Assembly (NCBI RefSeq): GCF_002379095.1
Contig: NZ_NBZV01000001.1
Coordinates: 124,001-188,000 of the forward strand
Origin: Polaromonas sp. AER18D-145
Lineage (GTDB): Bacteria > Pseudomonadota > Gammaproteobacteria > Burkholderiales > Burkholderiaceae_C
Reading direction: 5' to 3'
Length of the DNA stretch: 64,000 bases
Shown: piece by piece, positions 27,153 to 40,295 of the stretch
How positions within the stretch are numbered: position 1 is the stretch's first letter
Layout: every line of letters begins with the position of its first letter
The notes under the pieces: generated by a model
Database searches by the model: none
What the model was told of the DNA's origin: nothing
The model's input: only the letters and a program-made list of their open reading frames with translations
Translations under genes and position numbers: made by a program

Positions 27153-28622
27153 ATGGATTTTTCTCCTATCGGTCGCCTGGACACAGCCTCACTGGCTGAC
27201 AACCCCGGCAGCGCAGCGGCGCTGCTGGCGGGGGTGCTGGACTCGGCCATGGATGCCATCATCACGGTGGATGAGCAGCAAAAGATCATTCTTTACAACC
27301 GGGCGGCCGAAAAAATCTTCGGATGGCCGCAGCAGGAGGTCATGCACCAGTCCCTGCAGAGGTTGATTCCCGACCGTTTCAGGCAAGGGCATGCCGGGCA
27401 TGTCGAACGATTCGGAACCACCGGCGTTACATCGCGGCGCATGGGTACGCGCAACGTGGTTTATGGCCTGCGCGCCAACGGGGAGGAGTTTCCCCTGGAC
27501 GCGTCGATTTCGCAGTTGGATACGCCGGACGGGAAGCTGTTCACGGTGATCCTGCGCGACATCACCGGCCGGTTGCTGGCGGAAGAAGAACACGCGCGGC
27601 TCGCGGCCCTGCTGGACTCCGCCATGGACGGGATCATCACCGTGGATGACAAGCAGCACATCGTGATGTACAACCGCGCGGCTGAAAAAATCTTCGGCTG
27701 GCCGAGCGGACAAGCCCTGGGCCAGCCTCTGGCCGAACTCATCCCCGAACGCTTTCGCGCCGGTCACGGTGAACACATCCGCCGGTTTTCGGCAACCGGG
27801 GTCACATCCCGACGCATGGGCGACGGCTCCGTGATTTACGGCTTGCGCGCCAGCGGGGAGGAATTCCCGATGGACGCCTCGATCTCGCAGCTCGACACGG
27901 CCGACGGAAAACTCTACACCGTGATCCTGCGCGATGTGACCGAGCGGGTCCGGGCCCAGGAGGAGCGAAGTGCCTTTGCGGCTGCGTTGAATGCCGCGCG
28001 TGAGGAAGAAAAAACCCGGGTGGCCCGTGAGTTGCATGACGAGTTGGCGCAGTCGCTGACGGCGCTGAAGATGGACACCATCTGGGTGCGCGACAGCATC
28101 CGCGCGGCGCCTGACCTTGCTGCGGCCAAGCTGACGGACATGCTGGCGATGGTGGACGGCATGGTGGCTTCCACGCGCCGTATCGCGGCGGACCTGCGGC
28201 CGCTGTTGCTGGACGACCTGGGCCTGCTGGCTGCCATCGAGTGGCTGGTCCACAGCTTCAGCCAGCGCACAGGCGTGGCTTGCACCCTCTCGGCTGCTGA
28301 AGACCTGGAGCTGCAGGAGCCTTATGCCACGGCCGTTTTTCGCATTGTCCAGGAGGCGCTGGCCAACGTCGCCAAACACGCCGGGGCGACCGAAGTCGCC
28401 GTGGTCATCGGCAGCCTGCCGGGCGAGATCACGCTGTCGGTGCGCGACAACGGCAGGGGCTTTGTGACCGGGATGCCGCGCAAGCCGCAGTCGCTGGGGT
28501 TGATGGGTTTGCGTGAGCGGGCGCAACTGCTCAACGGACGCGTCAGCATCGACAGTGCGCCCGGACAGGGCGCGCGCGTTGGCGTGACCATTCCGCTGCC
28601 CGAAGCGGAGGCCGCCCCGTGA
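27153..28622 (+). CDS. Sensor histidine kinase with two FixL-like PAS domains
   Basis: A 489-residue kinase without membrane segments. PAS1 (about 23-140) and PAS2 (about 149-265) are near-duplicates. Both keep the FixL-like core NRAAEKIFGWP...IPxRFRxGH...RFxxTGVTSRRMG...YGLRAxGEEFP. His80 and His205 align by eye with the proximal haem histidine of FixL. Then follow a HisKA_3 dimerisation domain (ARELHDELAQSLTALK, His295) and an HATPase_c domain (RDNGRGF). It pairs with the NarL-type regulator whose GTG start overlaps its stop. Oxygen or redox sensing is inferred from PAS similarity and the cbb3/Fnr context; haem binding is not proven. Confidence 0.9.
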   Translation: MDFSPIGRLDTASLADNPGSAAALLAGVLDSAMDAIITVDEQQKIILYNRAAEKIFGWPQQEVMHQSLQRLIPDRFRQGHAGHVERFGTTGVTSRRMGTRNVVYGLRANGEEFPLDASISQLDTPDGKLFTVILRDITGRLLAEEEHARLAALLDSAMDGIITVDDKQHIVMYNRAAEKIFGWPSGQALGQPLAELIPERFRAGHGEHIRRFSATGVTSRRMGDGSVIYGLRASGEEFPMDASISQLDTADGKLYTVILRDVTERVRAQEERSAFAAALNAAREEEKTRVARELHDELAQSLTALKMDTIWVRDSIRAAPDLAAAKLTDMLAMVDGMVASTRRIAADLRPLLLDDLGLLAAIEWLVHSFSQRTGVACTLSAAEDLELQEPYATAVFRIVQEALANVAKHAGATEVAVVIGSLPGEITLSVRDNGRGFVTGMPRKPQSLGLMGLRERAQLLNGRVSIDSAPGQGARVGVTIPLPEAEAAP

Positions 28623-29263
28623 TCAGGATCGTGATTGCCGACGACCACGCCATTGTTCGCGAAGGTCTCAAACGCATCGTCTCCTCCGCGGATGACCTGC
28701 AGGTGGTGGCTGAGGCGGCCAACGGGACCGAAGTCATGCAGCGCGTGCGTGAGTCCGAGTTTGATGTGCTGGTGCTGGACCTGTCCATGCCGGGCCGCAG
28801 CGGCATGGAACTGATCAAGCTGGTACGCAGTGAAAAACCGAAAGTGCGGATTCTTGTGCTCAGCATGCACCAGGAACTTCAGTATGCCGTGCGCGCCATC
28901 AAGTCCGGCGCCAGCGGCTACCTGACCAAGGAGAGCGCGCCGGGACAACTGGAGCAGGCCATCCGCAAGATCGCTGCCGGCGGCGCCTTCATCAGCGCCG
29001 AAGTCGCCGAGCAGCTCGCCTTGAGTGCCATGCCGGGCGGAACCTCGGCGCCGCACGAGTCGCTGTCGAACCGCGAATTCGAGGTGTTCCGCCTGATTGC
29101 TGCCGGTGTTTCCGTGACGGACATTGCCACGCGCCTGAAACTTTCGGTCAAGACCATCAGCACCCACAAGGCTAATCTGATGCAGAAAATGGGCCTGCAC
29201 AACCAGAGCGAGCTGATCCGTTATGCCATCAAGCACGGGGTGTCGGAGCCGCTGGAGCCCTGA
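28619..29263 (+). CDS. NarL/FixJ-type response regulator
   Basis: A 214-residue two-domain regulator: receiver with phospho-acceptor Asp54 (LVLDLSMPGRSG) and C-terminal LuxR-type HTH (LSNREFEVFRLIAAGVSVTD, LSVKTISTHKANLMQKMG). It starts at GTG 28619, overlapping the kinase stop by four bases, so it is the cognate partner. Likely targets include the Usp and cco promoters, but no binding site was identified. Confidence 0.92.
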   Translation: MIRIVIADDHAIVREGLKRIVSSADDLQVVAEAANGTEVMQRVRESEFDVLVLDLSMPGRSGMELIKLVRSEKPKVRILVLSMHQELQYAVRAIKSGASGYLTKESAPGQLEQAIRKIAAGGAFISAEVAEQLALSAMPGGTSAPHESLSNREFEVFRLIAAGVSVTDIATRLKLSVKTISTHKANLMQKMGLHNQSELIRYAIKHGVSEPLEP

Positions 29264-29282
29264 GTCTGCTCATGACCGGCGC

Positions 29283-29296
29283 TTGACCTTCGTCAA
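29283..29296. promoter_or_regulatory. Fnr-type box upstream of tandem usp (perfect)
   Basis: TTGACCTTCGTCAA is a perfect TTGAY-N4-RTCAA palindrome, 60 bases before the tandem Usp ATG. A class II start falls near 29331, with CCTAAGG at the -10 position, the same hexamer seen at the Usp promoter near 17900. Confidence 0.85.
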
Positions 29297-29355
29297 GCTG
29301 CTGCCGGCGCCTGTCCCCTAAGGTGGCGGGATCGCAATGACCAAGGAGCCGGCCC

Positions 29356-30195
29356 ATGAAAACGACCCTCACGCAGCTGCTCGTTCATCTGGACGCTTCG
29401 CCTCAGGCCGCGCAACGCCTTGAGGCGGCGTGCCGCATCGGTCAGTCCCACGGTGCGGCCGTGACCGGCCTTTACGCCGTGACACCCAGTTTCGTGGCGT
29501 TGCCCTTCGCGCCCGAGGTCGGTCCGGGCGTGGCGTCGGCCTTGCGCGAGATTGATGACGAGTTGCGCACGCGCGCCCGTGCAGCGTTCGACCGCGTGCT
29601 GGCACAGCCCGGCATGCAGGCCGCTTGGGCCGAAGTGGATGACGACCCCATCATCGGCGTCTTTGTCCAGCAGGCCCTGTACGCGGACCTGCTGGTGCTC
29701 GGTCAGCACGATCCGGCCAGCACACCGGCGACCGGTGTGCCGGTCGATTTTGCCGAGTCCGTGATGGTTGCCAGCGGCAAACCGGCCCTGATCCTGCCCT
29801 ACATCGGTGTGTCATCGTCCATCGGGGACACCGTGGTGCTTGCCTGGAAACCGACGCGCGAGGCGGCGCGGGCGGTCAGCGCTGCGCTGCCCCTGCTGCA
29901 GCGGGCCAGGCGCGTGCATGTCCTTTCCTGGTCAGGCGCGGACGAGGCGGTGAGCGGCCAGCGGCTGGACCTGGACAGTTATCTCAAACTGCACGGCGTG
30001 GAGACGACCTGGCACCGCGAGACAGGGGAGCCCGAGTTGCTCGGTGAGTTGCTGCTGTCGCGTGCCTTCGACCTCGAGGCCGACCTGCTGGTGATGGGCT
30101 GCTACGGCCACAGCCGCGCGCGGGAGTGGGTGCTGGGCGGCACCTCCCGCACGGTGTTGCAGTCCATGACCCTGCCGGTGCTCATGGCGCACTGA
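29356..30195 (+). CDS. Tandem-domain universal stress protein
   Basis: A 279-residue protein with two Usp-type domains. The N-terminal half (MKTTLTQLLVHLDASPQAA...) lacks a canonical G-x2-G-x9-G motif. The C-terminal half ends with MGCYGHSRAREWVLGGTSRTVLQSM, a good ATP-site pattern, followed by LPVLMAH. Such tandem Usps are common in anaerobic stress regulons. It has its own Fnr-type promoter. Confidence 0.9.
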   Translation: MKTTLTQLLVHLDASPQAAQRLEAACRIGQSHGAAVTGLYAVTPSFVALPFAPEVGPGVASALREIDDELRTRARAAFDRVLAQPGMQAAWAEVDDDPIIGVFVQQALYADLLVLGQHDPASTPATGVPVDFAESVMVASGKPALILPYIGVSSSIGDTVVLAWKPTREAARAVSAALPLLQRARRVHVLSWSGADEAVSGQRLDLDSYLKLHGVETTWHRETGEPELLGELLLSRAFDLEADLLVMGCYGHSRAREWVLGGTSRTVLQSMTLPVLMAH

Positions 30196-30365
30196 CGGAG
30201 CGGGCACGGCAGGACGCTTGGGGCCGGCGGTAACCGGGGCACTTTTGCGCTCGGATTATTCCTAGACGGGGTAGGAGCGCGGGTCTTCTGAATCCAGACT
30301 ACTCCGAGGCGTGCATTCAGCCGCTGCCTATGGCCGCAAGGCCCGGGTCCGGCCACAGTAGGGCC

Positions 30366-30755
30366 ATGCGTTCCCGCCAAGCCCCTCTCAAAGTTTTTAT
30401 CGTTGATGACTCCGTCCTGATCCGGGACCGCGTCACCGCCATGCTCGAAGCCAGCGCGATGAGCGTCGTGGGACGGGCCGCCACGCCGCAGGATGCCATC
30501 GACGGCATCCTGGAGGCGTCGCCCGATGTGGTGGTGCTGGACGTCCAGCTCGACGGCGGCTCCGGCCTGCAGGTTCTGCGCGCCGTCCGCCAGGCCGCAC
30601 CGGACATCGCCTTTGTGGTGTTCAGCAGCAATTCCGGCCCGGCCTACCGTAAACGTTACTTCGGGGAGGGCGCCGAAGCTTTTCTCGACAAAAGCACCGA
30701 ATTTGATCAGCTCGTGCAGACCGTGGCGAAGGCCTCCCGGTATGTCGCGTGCTGA
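30366..30755 (+). CDS. Stand-alone receiver-domain protein
   Basis: A 129-residue single receiver domain: Asp14/15 (FIVDDSVLIRDR), phospho-acceptor Asp59 (VVVLDVQLDGGSG), Ser-rich switch (VVFSSNSGPAYRK) and Lys in AFLDKSTEF. There is no output domain. ATG 30366 begins a few residues before the receiver, so it is preferred to 30330. It sits between the tandem Usp and the Fnr gene. It may take phosphate from the FixL-like kinase or another kinase; this is inference. Confidence 0.88.
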   Translation: MRSRQAPLKVFIVDDSVLIRDRVTAMLEASAMSVVGRAATPQDAIDGILEASPDVVVLDVQLDGGSGLQVLRAVRQAAPDIAFVVFSSNSGPAYRKRYFGEGAEAFLDKSTEFDQLVQTVAKASRYVAC

Positions 30756-30781
30756 CGCCTGAGTCACCCAAGGAGGATTCC

Positions 30782-31570
30782 ATGTCTACAGCCACCCTCG
30801 AAGCCGTCGTCGCCCCCATCCGCATTGTTTCCCCGCAAGCCGCTCCCGCATCCGCATCGGTCGCGCCCCTCATGACGCATTGCTCCACATGCCACCTGCG
30901 CGACCTGTGCCTGCCTTGCGGCATGACGGGCAGCGACGTGGAGCGGCTGGACAGCCTGATGTTCAGCCGGCGCAAGGTGAAAGCGGCCCAGACGCTGTAC
31001 CGTGAAGGGGACCGTTTCCAGTTCATCTATGCCGTGCGCAGCGGCACCTTCAAGTCCAGCCTCACGCTGGCCGATGGCCGTGAACAGGTGGGCGGGTTTT
31101 ACATGGCTGGTGAACTGATGGGCTTGGACGGCGTCGCCAATGGCGCCCATGCCAGCAGCACCACCGCGCTGGAAGACACCGAAGTCTGTGCCATTCCCTT
31201 TGCCCATTTCGCCGAAGTGGCGGCCGGCAACCCGGGCATGCAGCACGTGGTCACCCGCTTGATGAGCCGCGAGATCGTGCGTGAGCACAGTCTCATGGTG
31301 TTGCTGGGCAGCATGAATGCCGAGGAGAGGCTGGCGGCATTTCTGCTGAACCTGTCGCAGCGCATGAAGGCGCGCGGCTATTCGGCCAGCGAGTTCCATC
31401 TGCGGATGTCGCGTGCCGAGATCGGCAGCTATCTCGGCATGACCCTTGAAACGGTGAGCCGGACCTTTTCGGCCTTCCAGCAGCAGCGCCTGCTCGAGGT
31501 GGACAAGCGCCACATCCGCATCACCGACCTGGACGGGCTGACCCGGGCTTTCGAGACGCGCGTGCACTGA
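30782..31570 (+). CDS. fnr: Fnr-type [4Fe-4S] transcriptional regulator
   Basis: A 262-residue Crp/Fnr regulator. The N-terminal motif HCSTCHLRDLCLPCG has Cys34, 37, 43 and 46, and a later Cys136 (EVCAIPF) completes the FNR cluster ligand set (C-x2-C-x5-C plus one). A cyclic-nucleotide-like beta-barrel follows. The C-terminal HTH is SYLGMTLETVSRTFSAFQQ. Glu223, Ser226 and Arg227 (E-x2-S-R) specify TTGAT-N4-ATCAA sites, precisely the boxes seen repeatedly here. ATG 30782 follows an AAGGAGG ribosome site. It probably controls much of the window. Confidence 0.94.
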   Translation: MSTATLEAVVAPIRIVSPQAAPASASVAPLMTHCSTCHLRDLCLPCGMTGSDVERLDSLMFSRRKVKAAQTLYREGDRFQFIYAVRSGTFKSSLTLADGREQVGGFYMAGELMGLDGVANGAHASSTTALEDTEVCAIPFAHFAEVAAGNPGMQHVVTRLMSREIVREHSLMVLLGSMNAEERLAAFLLNLSQRMKARGYSASEFHLRMSRAEIGSYLGMTLETVSRTFSAFQQQRLLEVDKRHIRITDLDGLTRAFETRVH

Positions 31571-31596
31571 ACGCGTGTTGAGCGGCGGGCCCTGTC

Positions 31597-32523
31597 ATGA
31601 AGTACAAGGACTACTACGCCGCGCTGGGTGTGCCGCGTGATGCGGACACCGAGCAGATCAAGAAGGCCTACCGCAAGCTCGCGCGCCAGCACCATCCCGA
31701 CGTGTCCAAGGCGCCCGATGCCGAGGCCCGCTTCAAGGAAGCGGGGGAGGCGTATGCGACGCTGAAAGACCCCGAAAAACGTGCGGCCTACGACCAGTTG
31801 GGCCGCCGCCCTGCCGGGGAGGAGTTTGCGCCGCCGCCGCAGTGGCGCCACGACTTCGGCGCGGACGGCCAGGGATTTGAGGGCGTTGATCTGGCCGACC
31901 TGCTGGCCGCCATGGGGCGCGGGCGCACGCCGTCCCGGGGACCGGTGCCGATGCGCGGCCGGGACTATGAAACCAGCGTCCGCATCCCCCTGGAAGACGC
32001 GCACCATGGAGCCAGTGTCAAGCTCGATCTGACCGATGAGGAAGGCGGACGCACGCTGGAAGTCACCATTCCTGCTGGGGTGACCGAAGGTCAGAAGCTG
32101 CGGCTGCGCAGCAGGGGCGGGAAGGGTCGCAACGGCGGGACCGATGGCGACATTTACCTTCACATCACGCTCGCGCCGCACCGGGTGTTTCGGGCCGACC
32201 ACCACGACCTGTATTTTGATCTGGCGTTGGCGCCCTGGGAAGCAGCGCTGGGCGCCGACGTGGAGGTACCAACGCTGGACGGCCTGGTGCTGCTCACCGT
32301 GCCGCCGGGGACCCATTCGGGTCGCAAGCTGCGCCTGCGGGGACGGGGCCTGGCCGATGGCCACAGCGGCCGCGGCGACCTGTACGCCACCGTGCGCATC
32401 GACGTGCCCGCCAACCTGACCGAGCGGGAGCGCGAGCTTTTCGGGGAACTGGCAAAGGCCTCGCGTTTCAACCCGCGCGCGCCTGCAGGCAAGGAGAAGT
32501 CTCATGGAACAACAACTGCTTGA
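31597..32523 (+). CDS. cbpA: DnaJ-class co-chaperone CbpA
   Basis: A 308-residue DnaJ-like co-chaperone. The J-domain (1-70) has YKDYYAALGVPRDADTEQIK and the HPD motif (HHPDVSK). There is no zinc-finger region; the C-terminal substrate domains (about 125-295) contain GRDYETSVRIPLEDAHHGA and VEVPTLDGLVLLTVPPGTHSG. This layout is that of CbpA. Its end overlaps cbpM by 20 bases. Confidence 0.93.
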   Translation: MKYKDYYAALGVPRDADTEQIKKAYRKLARQHHPDVSKAPDAEARFKEAGEAYATLKDPEKRAAYDQLGRRPAGEEFAPPPQWRHDFGADGQGFEGVDLADLLAAMGRGRTPSRGPVPMRGRDYETSVRIPLEDAHHGASVKLDLTDEEGGRTLEVTIPAGVTEGQKLRLRSRGGKGRNGGTDGDIYLHITLAPHRVFRADHHDLYFDLALAPWEAALGADVEVPTLDGLVLLTVPPGTHSGRKLRLRGRGLADGHSGRGDLYATVRIDVPANLTERERELFGELAKASRFNPRAPAGKEKSHGTTTA

Positions 32524-32842
32524 GGTCGCATGGCTCGACGCGCGCGAGGCCGTGACTCTGGCTGAACTCGCGCAAATCTGCGCCATGACTGTGGCCGAGC
32601 TCGACGAACTGATGGACTATGGCGCCCTGGTGCCGATGGAGGAGGTCCGGCAGGAGCGCCTGTTCAGCGCCGAATGTGCGATGCCACTGCGCACGGCCGG
32701 CAAGCTGCGCCAGGATTTCGACCTGGACCTGTTCACGGTTGGGCTCCTGCTGGGCTACCTGAACCGTATCGAGGCGCTGGAGAGGCAGGTCCGGTCCTTG
32801 CAGGCGCACCTGCCCGGCAACATGCCTGTGGAGCGGCGGTAG
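32504..32842 (+). CDS. cbpM: CbpA modulator CbpM
   Basis: A 112-residue MerR-like-fold modulator that binds the CbpA J-domain. LLEVAWLDAREAVTLAELAQ and YGALVPMEE at the N-terminus and the leucine-rich segment LLLGYLNRIEALERQVRSLQ near the C-terminus fit the family. It overlaps cbpA by 20 bases, as in other proteobacteria. The next gene is on the opposite strand, 2 bases beyond. Confidence 0.9.
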   Translation: MEQQLLEVAWLDAREAVTLAELAQICAMTVAELDELMDYGALVPMEEVRQERLFSAECAMPLRTAGKLRQDFDLDLFTVGLLLGYLNRIEALERQVRSLQAHLPGNMPVERR

Positions 32843-32844
32843 CA

Positions 32845-33195
32845 TCAGCTGACATCAGCGCCCTTTTTGCCGGGAACGCTGCAGAACTGGTCGTAAAGTA
32901 CTTTCATCACGTCCAGCGCCTGCGGGCTGTCGATGCGGTAATAAATGGCCTTGCCGTCACGGCGTGTACTGACCAGGCCCTCGTCGCGCAACACGCCCAA
33001 CTGCTGTGACAGGGTGGGCTGCAGGATGCCGACGGATTCCTCGAGTTCACCCACACGCATCTCGCCCTGTGCCAGCTGGCACAGCAAGAGCAGGCGATCC
33101 GGATTGGAAAGCACTTTCATCAGACGGCAGGCAGCATCGGCAGAACTGCGCAGGCTGCCGAGATCCATCACAGTGTCTGCGGGCATGGGGTGCAC
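32845..33195 (-). CDS. ArsR-family persulfide-sensing repressor (BigR/SqrR-like)
   Basis: A 116-residue winged-HTH repressor. Cys39 (LLLLCQL) and Cys105 (YDQFCSV) are 66 residues apart, as are the sensing cysteines of SqrR (Cys41/107) and BigR (Cys42/108), so a persulfide or polysulfide bridge is likely. HTH residues are LQPTLSQQLGVLRDEGLVSTR. It is divergent from a persulfide dioxygenase, the classic BigR arrangement, with a palindromic operator between them. Confidence 0.9.
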   Translation of the reverse strand: MHPMPADTVMDLGSLRSSADAACRLMKVLSNPDRLLLLCQLAQGEMRVGELEESVGILQPTLSQQLGVLRDEGLVSTRRDGKAIYYRIDSPQALDVMKVLYDQFCSVPGKKGADVS

Positions 33196-33218
33196 TCCTT
33201 TTGATTTGCAACAATGAT

Positions 33219-33238
33219 ATTATATTGACAAATATAAT
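33219..33238. promoter_or_regulatory. Candidate operator of the BigR/SqrR-like repressor
   Basis: ATTATATTGACAAATATAAT has perfect 8-base inverted arms with a four-base spacer. It lies in the divergent spacer (33196-33289), which is strongly AT-rich compared with all surroundings, and is the obvious binding site for the ArsR-type repressor controlling both directions. Confidence 0.8.
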
Positions 33239-33289
33239 GTTTGTAAATAGAATGTCAAAATTGAAATTGAATAAGCAGGAGCGTAGAAC

Positions 33290-34150
33290 ATGACACCCAT
33301 CATCACAAGCTTTTTTGATCCTGATACCTGGACTGTCAGCCATGTGGTCTACGAGAAGACGGGGGCAGCCTGCGCCATCATTGATTCCGTCCTTGACTAC
33401 GACCCTAAGTCCGGGCGTACCCGCACTGCCTCGGCCGACAAGCTGGTGGCGTTTGTGCGTGCCCAGAACCTGCAAGTGGCGTGGATCCTGGAAACCCATG
33501 CCCACGCCGACCACCTGTCGGCGGCACACTACCTGCGCGGGAAGCTGGGCGGAAAAATCGCCATCGGGGCGGCCATCACGCAAGTGCAGACCACCTTCAA
33601 GCGCATCTTCAACCTCGAGCCCGGGTTCCAGACCGACGGCCGCCAGTTCGACCGCCTGCTGCAGGACGGTGAAATCCTGGCGATCGGTGCGCTCCAGGTC
33701 AGGGCCCTGTCGGTGCCTGGCCATACCCCGGCCTGCATGGCCTACCTCATCGGCGATGCCGTGTTTGTGGGCGATACCTTGTTCATGCCCGATGTCGGCA
33801 CGGCGCGTTGCGACTTTCCCGGCGGGAACGCCTCCGCCCTGTACCGGTCGGTGCGCAGGCTGCTGAGCCTGCCGCCTGAAACCCGCCTGTTCATGTGCCA
33901 CGACTACCCACCCGAGGGCCGGTCCCCCGTCTGGGAAACCACGGTCGCCGAGCAGCGTGCCAAAAACATCCATGTCCATGACGGTGTGAGCGAGGACGAG
34001 TTCGTGAAGATGCGCACCGCCCGGGACGCCACGCTAGCCATGCCCACCTTGATCCTGCCGTCGGTGCAGGTCAATATCCGCTCCGGCGAGATGCCGCCTG
34101 CCGAGGACAACGGGGTGTCTTATCTCAAGATTCCGCTCAATGCGCTGTGA
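33290..34150 (+). CDS. Persulfide dioxygenase, metallo-beta-lactamase fold (Blh-type)
   Basis: A 286-residue non-haem iron enzyme, oxidising glutathione persulfide or related sulfane sulfur to sulfite. The metal motif is HAHADH (His70, 72, Asp74, His75). GHTPACMAYL, VGDTLFMPDVGTARCDFPGG and MCHDYPPEGR are family features of BLH/ETHE1-like enzymes. It is the first gene of the plus-strand sulfide operon and is probably induced when the adjacent repressor senses persulfide. AGGAGCG precedes the ATG. Confidence 0.92.
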   Translation: MTPIITSFFDPDTWTVSHVVYEKTGAACAIIDSVLDYDPKSGRTRTASADKLVAFVRAQNLQVAWILETHAHADHLSAAHYLRGKLGGKIAIGAAITQVQTTFKRIFNLEPGFQTDGRQFDRLLQDGEILAIGALQVRALSVPGHTPACMAYLIGDAVFVGDTLFMPDVGTARCDFPGGNASALYRSVRRLLSLPPETRLFMCHDYPPEGRSPVWETTVAEQRAKNIHVHDGVSEDEFVKMRTARDATLAMPTLILPSVQVNIRSGEMPPAEDNGVSYLKIPLNAL

Positions 34151-34313
34151 TCGGGTGCCGGTTTTTCATCCGAGGCGGAGCGGCGCCTTGCCGGAAAAGC
34201 AACGGGAGATTGATATGAAGCAAGTGCATAAACAGCCTCTGAACCGAATATTGAAAAACAGGTTGCGGGTCCGGACGGCGACGCTCAGCAGCCACGGGCA
34301 TGAAAAAGGACAG

Positions 34314-35393
34314 ATGATGAAAAAATTGCAGTTCCCCGTTTTTCAGGCCTTGGCCTTGGGGCTGGGCCTGGCGCTCAGCGCCGGTTCGGCGCGCGCCGTC
34401 ACAGCCGTCGAGGTGCCGGTAGTACAGATCCGGGCGAAGGCGGTGCCCACGGGCTTCGAGCTCGACGGCGTGGTCCAGCCGGTGCAGCAAAGCACCTTGT
34501 CGGCGCAGGCGTCGGGACGTGTGGCGTCCCTGCTGGTGAAGGCGGGTGACCGCGTTCGTGCCGGGCAGTTGCTGGCCACCATTGATGATCGCGAGACCCA
34601 GACCGGCGTCCAGCGCAGCCAGGCGCAGGTGGCGCAGGCCGAGGCCGAGTTGCGCAATGCGCGGGCCAACGCCGAGCGCTCGCGGGAGTTGCAGGCCATG
34701 GGTTTTGTCAGCAAGGCCGCCCTCGACACCGCCAACACGCAGCTCAACGCCGCGCAGGCCGGACGCGACCAGGCCGCCGCCGGCTCCCGCCAGTCGGCAT
34801 TGGCGCAGGGCTTCACGCGTGTGACCGCTCCATATGACGGCTGGGTGTTGCAGACCCTGAGCGAAGCGGGCGACCTGGCCATGCCGGGCACGCCCCTGCT
34901 GACGCTTTATGCGCCGCTGCCCTTGCGCGCCGTGGTGCAGGTACCGGCGTCGCTGGGCGACATCGCCCGGTCGGCCAGCCGGGTGGAAATCCAGGGCCCG
35001 GCCGGCAAGGCCGGGCCGCAGTGGCTGGTGCCGGTGGCGCGCAGCGTGTTGCCCTCGGCGGACCCGGTATCGCAGACCGTCGAGTGGCGGCTGGAGCTGC
35101 CGACCGCCGGCGCGGAGGGCTTGGTGCCCGGCCAGCAGGTGCGTGTGCGTTTTGTCGGCGGCGCGTCCGAGCGCAAGGTGGTGCCGGCCTCGGCCGTGGT
35201 CCGGCGCGGTGAGTTGACCGCGGTGTATGTCGTTGCCGGGCAGGGTTTTGCGCTCAGGGCGGTGCGGCTGGGCCCCGACCATGGCGCGGCCGGCGTGGAG
35301 GTGCTGGCGGGCCTGACCGCCGGTGACAGCGTGGCGCTGGACCCGGTGCGCGCCGGCCTCTCCGGTGCCCGTCCGCAAACCGCTGCGCGCTGA
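34314..35393 (+). CDS. RND efflux periplasmic adaptor (HlyD/AcrA type)
   Basis: A membrane-fusion protein of 359 residues from ATG 34314, which has AAAGGA upstream and a clean signal peptide (KKLQFPVFQALALGLGLALS, cleavage after ARA). An upstream ATG at 34215 would bury that signal peptide. The lipoyl-like halves (QSTLSAQASGRVASLLVKAG and GFTRVTAPYDGWVLQTLSEAG) flank an alpha-hairpin rich in Ala/Gln/Glu. It pairs with the RND pump 7 bases downstream. Confidence 0.88.
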   Translation: MMKKLQFPVFQALALGLGLALSAGSARAVTAVEVPVVQIRAKAVPTGFELDGVVQPVQQSTLSAQASGRVASLLVKAGDRVRAGQLLATIDDRETQTGVQRSQAQVAQAEAELRNARANAERSRELQAMGFVSKAALDTANTQLNAAQAGRDQAAAGSRQSALAQGFTRVTAPYDGWVLQTLSEAGDLAMPGTPLLTLYAPLPLRAVVQVPASLGDIARSASRVEIQGPAGKAGPQWLVPVARSVLPSADPVSQTVEWRLELPTAGAEGLVPGQQVRVRFVGGASERKVVPASAVVRRGELTAVYVVAGQGFALRAVRLGPDHGAAGVEVLAGLTAGDSVALDPVRAGLSGARPQTAAR

Positions 35394-35400
35394 GGTGGCC

Positions 35401-40010
<4,610 letters not shown>

Positions 40011-40042
40011 AAACAACCTTTTTTAACTCCCTGGAGAATTTC

Positions 40043-40267
40043 ATGACTGTCGAACGTTACATCCGCATTATTGCCGGCCTGTTCATCCTGGTGTCCCTCG
40101 CGCTCGGCGTTGAAGGCAGCCCGCTGTTTGTGAGCAAGTGGGCCCTGGCCTTCACCGCCTTTGTGGGCTTCAACCTGTTCCAGTTCGGGTTTACCAACGT
40201 GTGCCCGCTCGGCTTCATCCTCAAGAAGCTGGGCGTGCCCGAGTCCAGGTTTTCTTGCGGTACCTGA
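40043..40267 (+). CDS. DUF2892 (YgaP-like) membrane protein
   Basis: A 74-residue membrane protein with two helices (IIAGLFILVSLALGVE and WALAFTAFVGFNLFQFGF), then TNVCPLGFILKKLGV. This arrangement is typical of DUF2892 partners of rhodanese and sulfide-oxidation genes. The Cys in NVCPLG is conserved in the family and may take part in sulfur handling; function unproven. Confidence 0.88.
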   Translation: MTVERYIRIIAGLFILVSLALGVEGSPLFVSKWALAFTAFVGFNLFQFGFTNVCPLGFILKKLGVPESRFSCGT

Positions 40268-40295
40268 TCCTGTTCATCTTCAACCCGGAGGCGCC

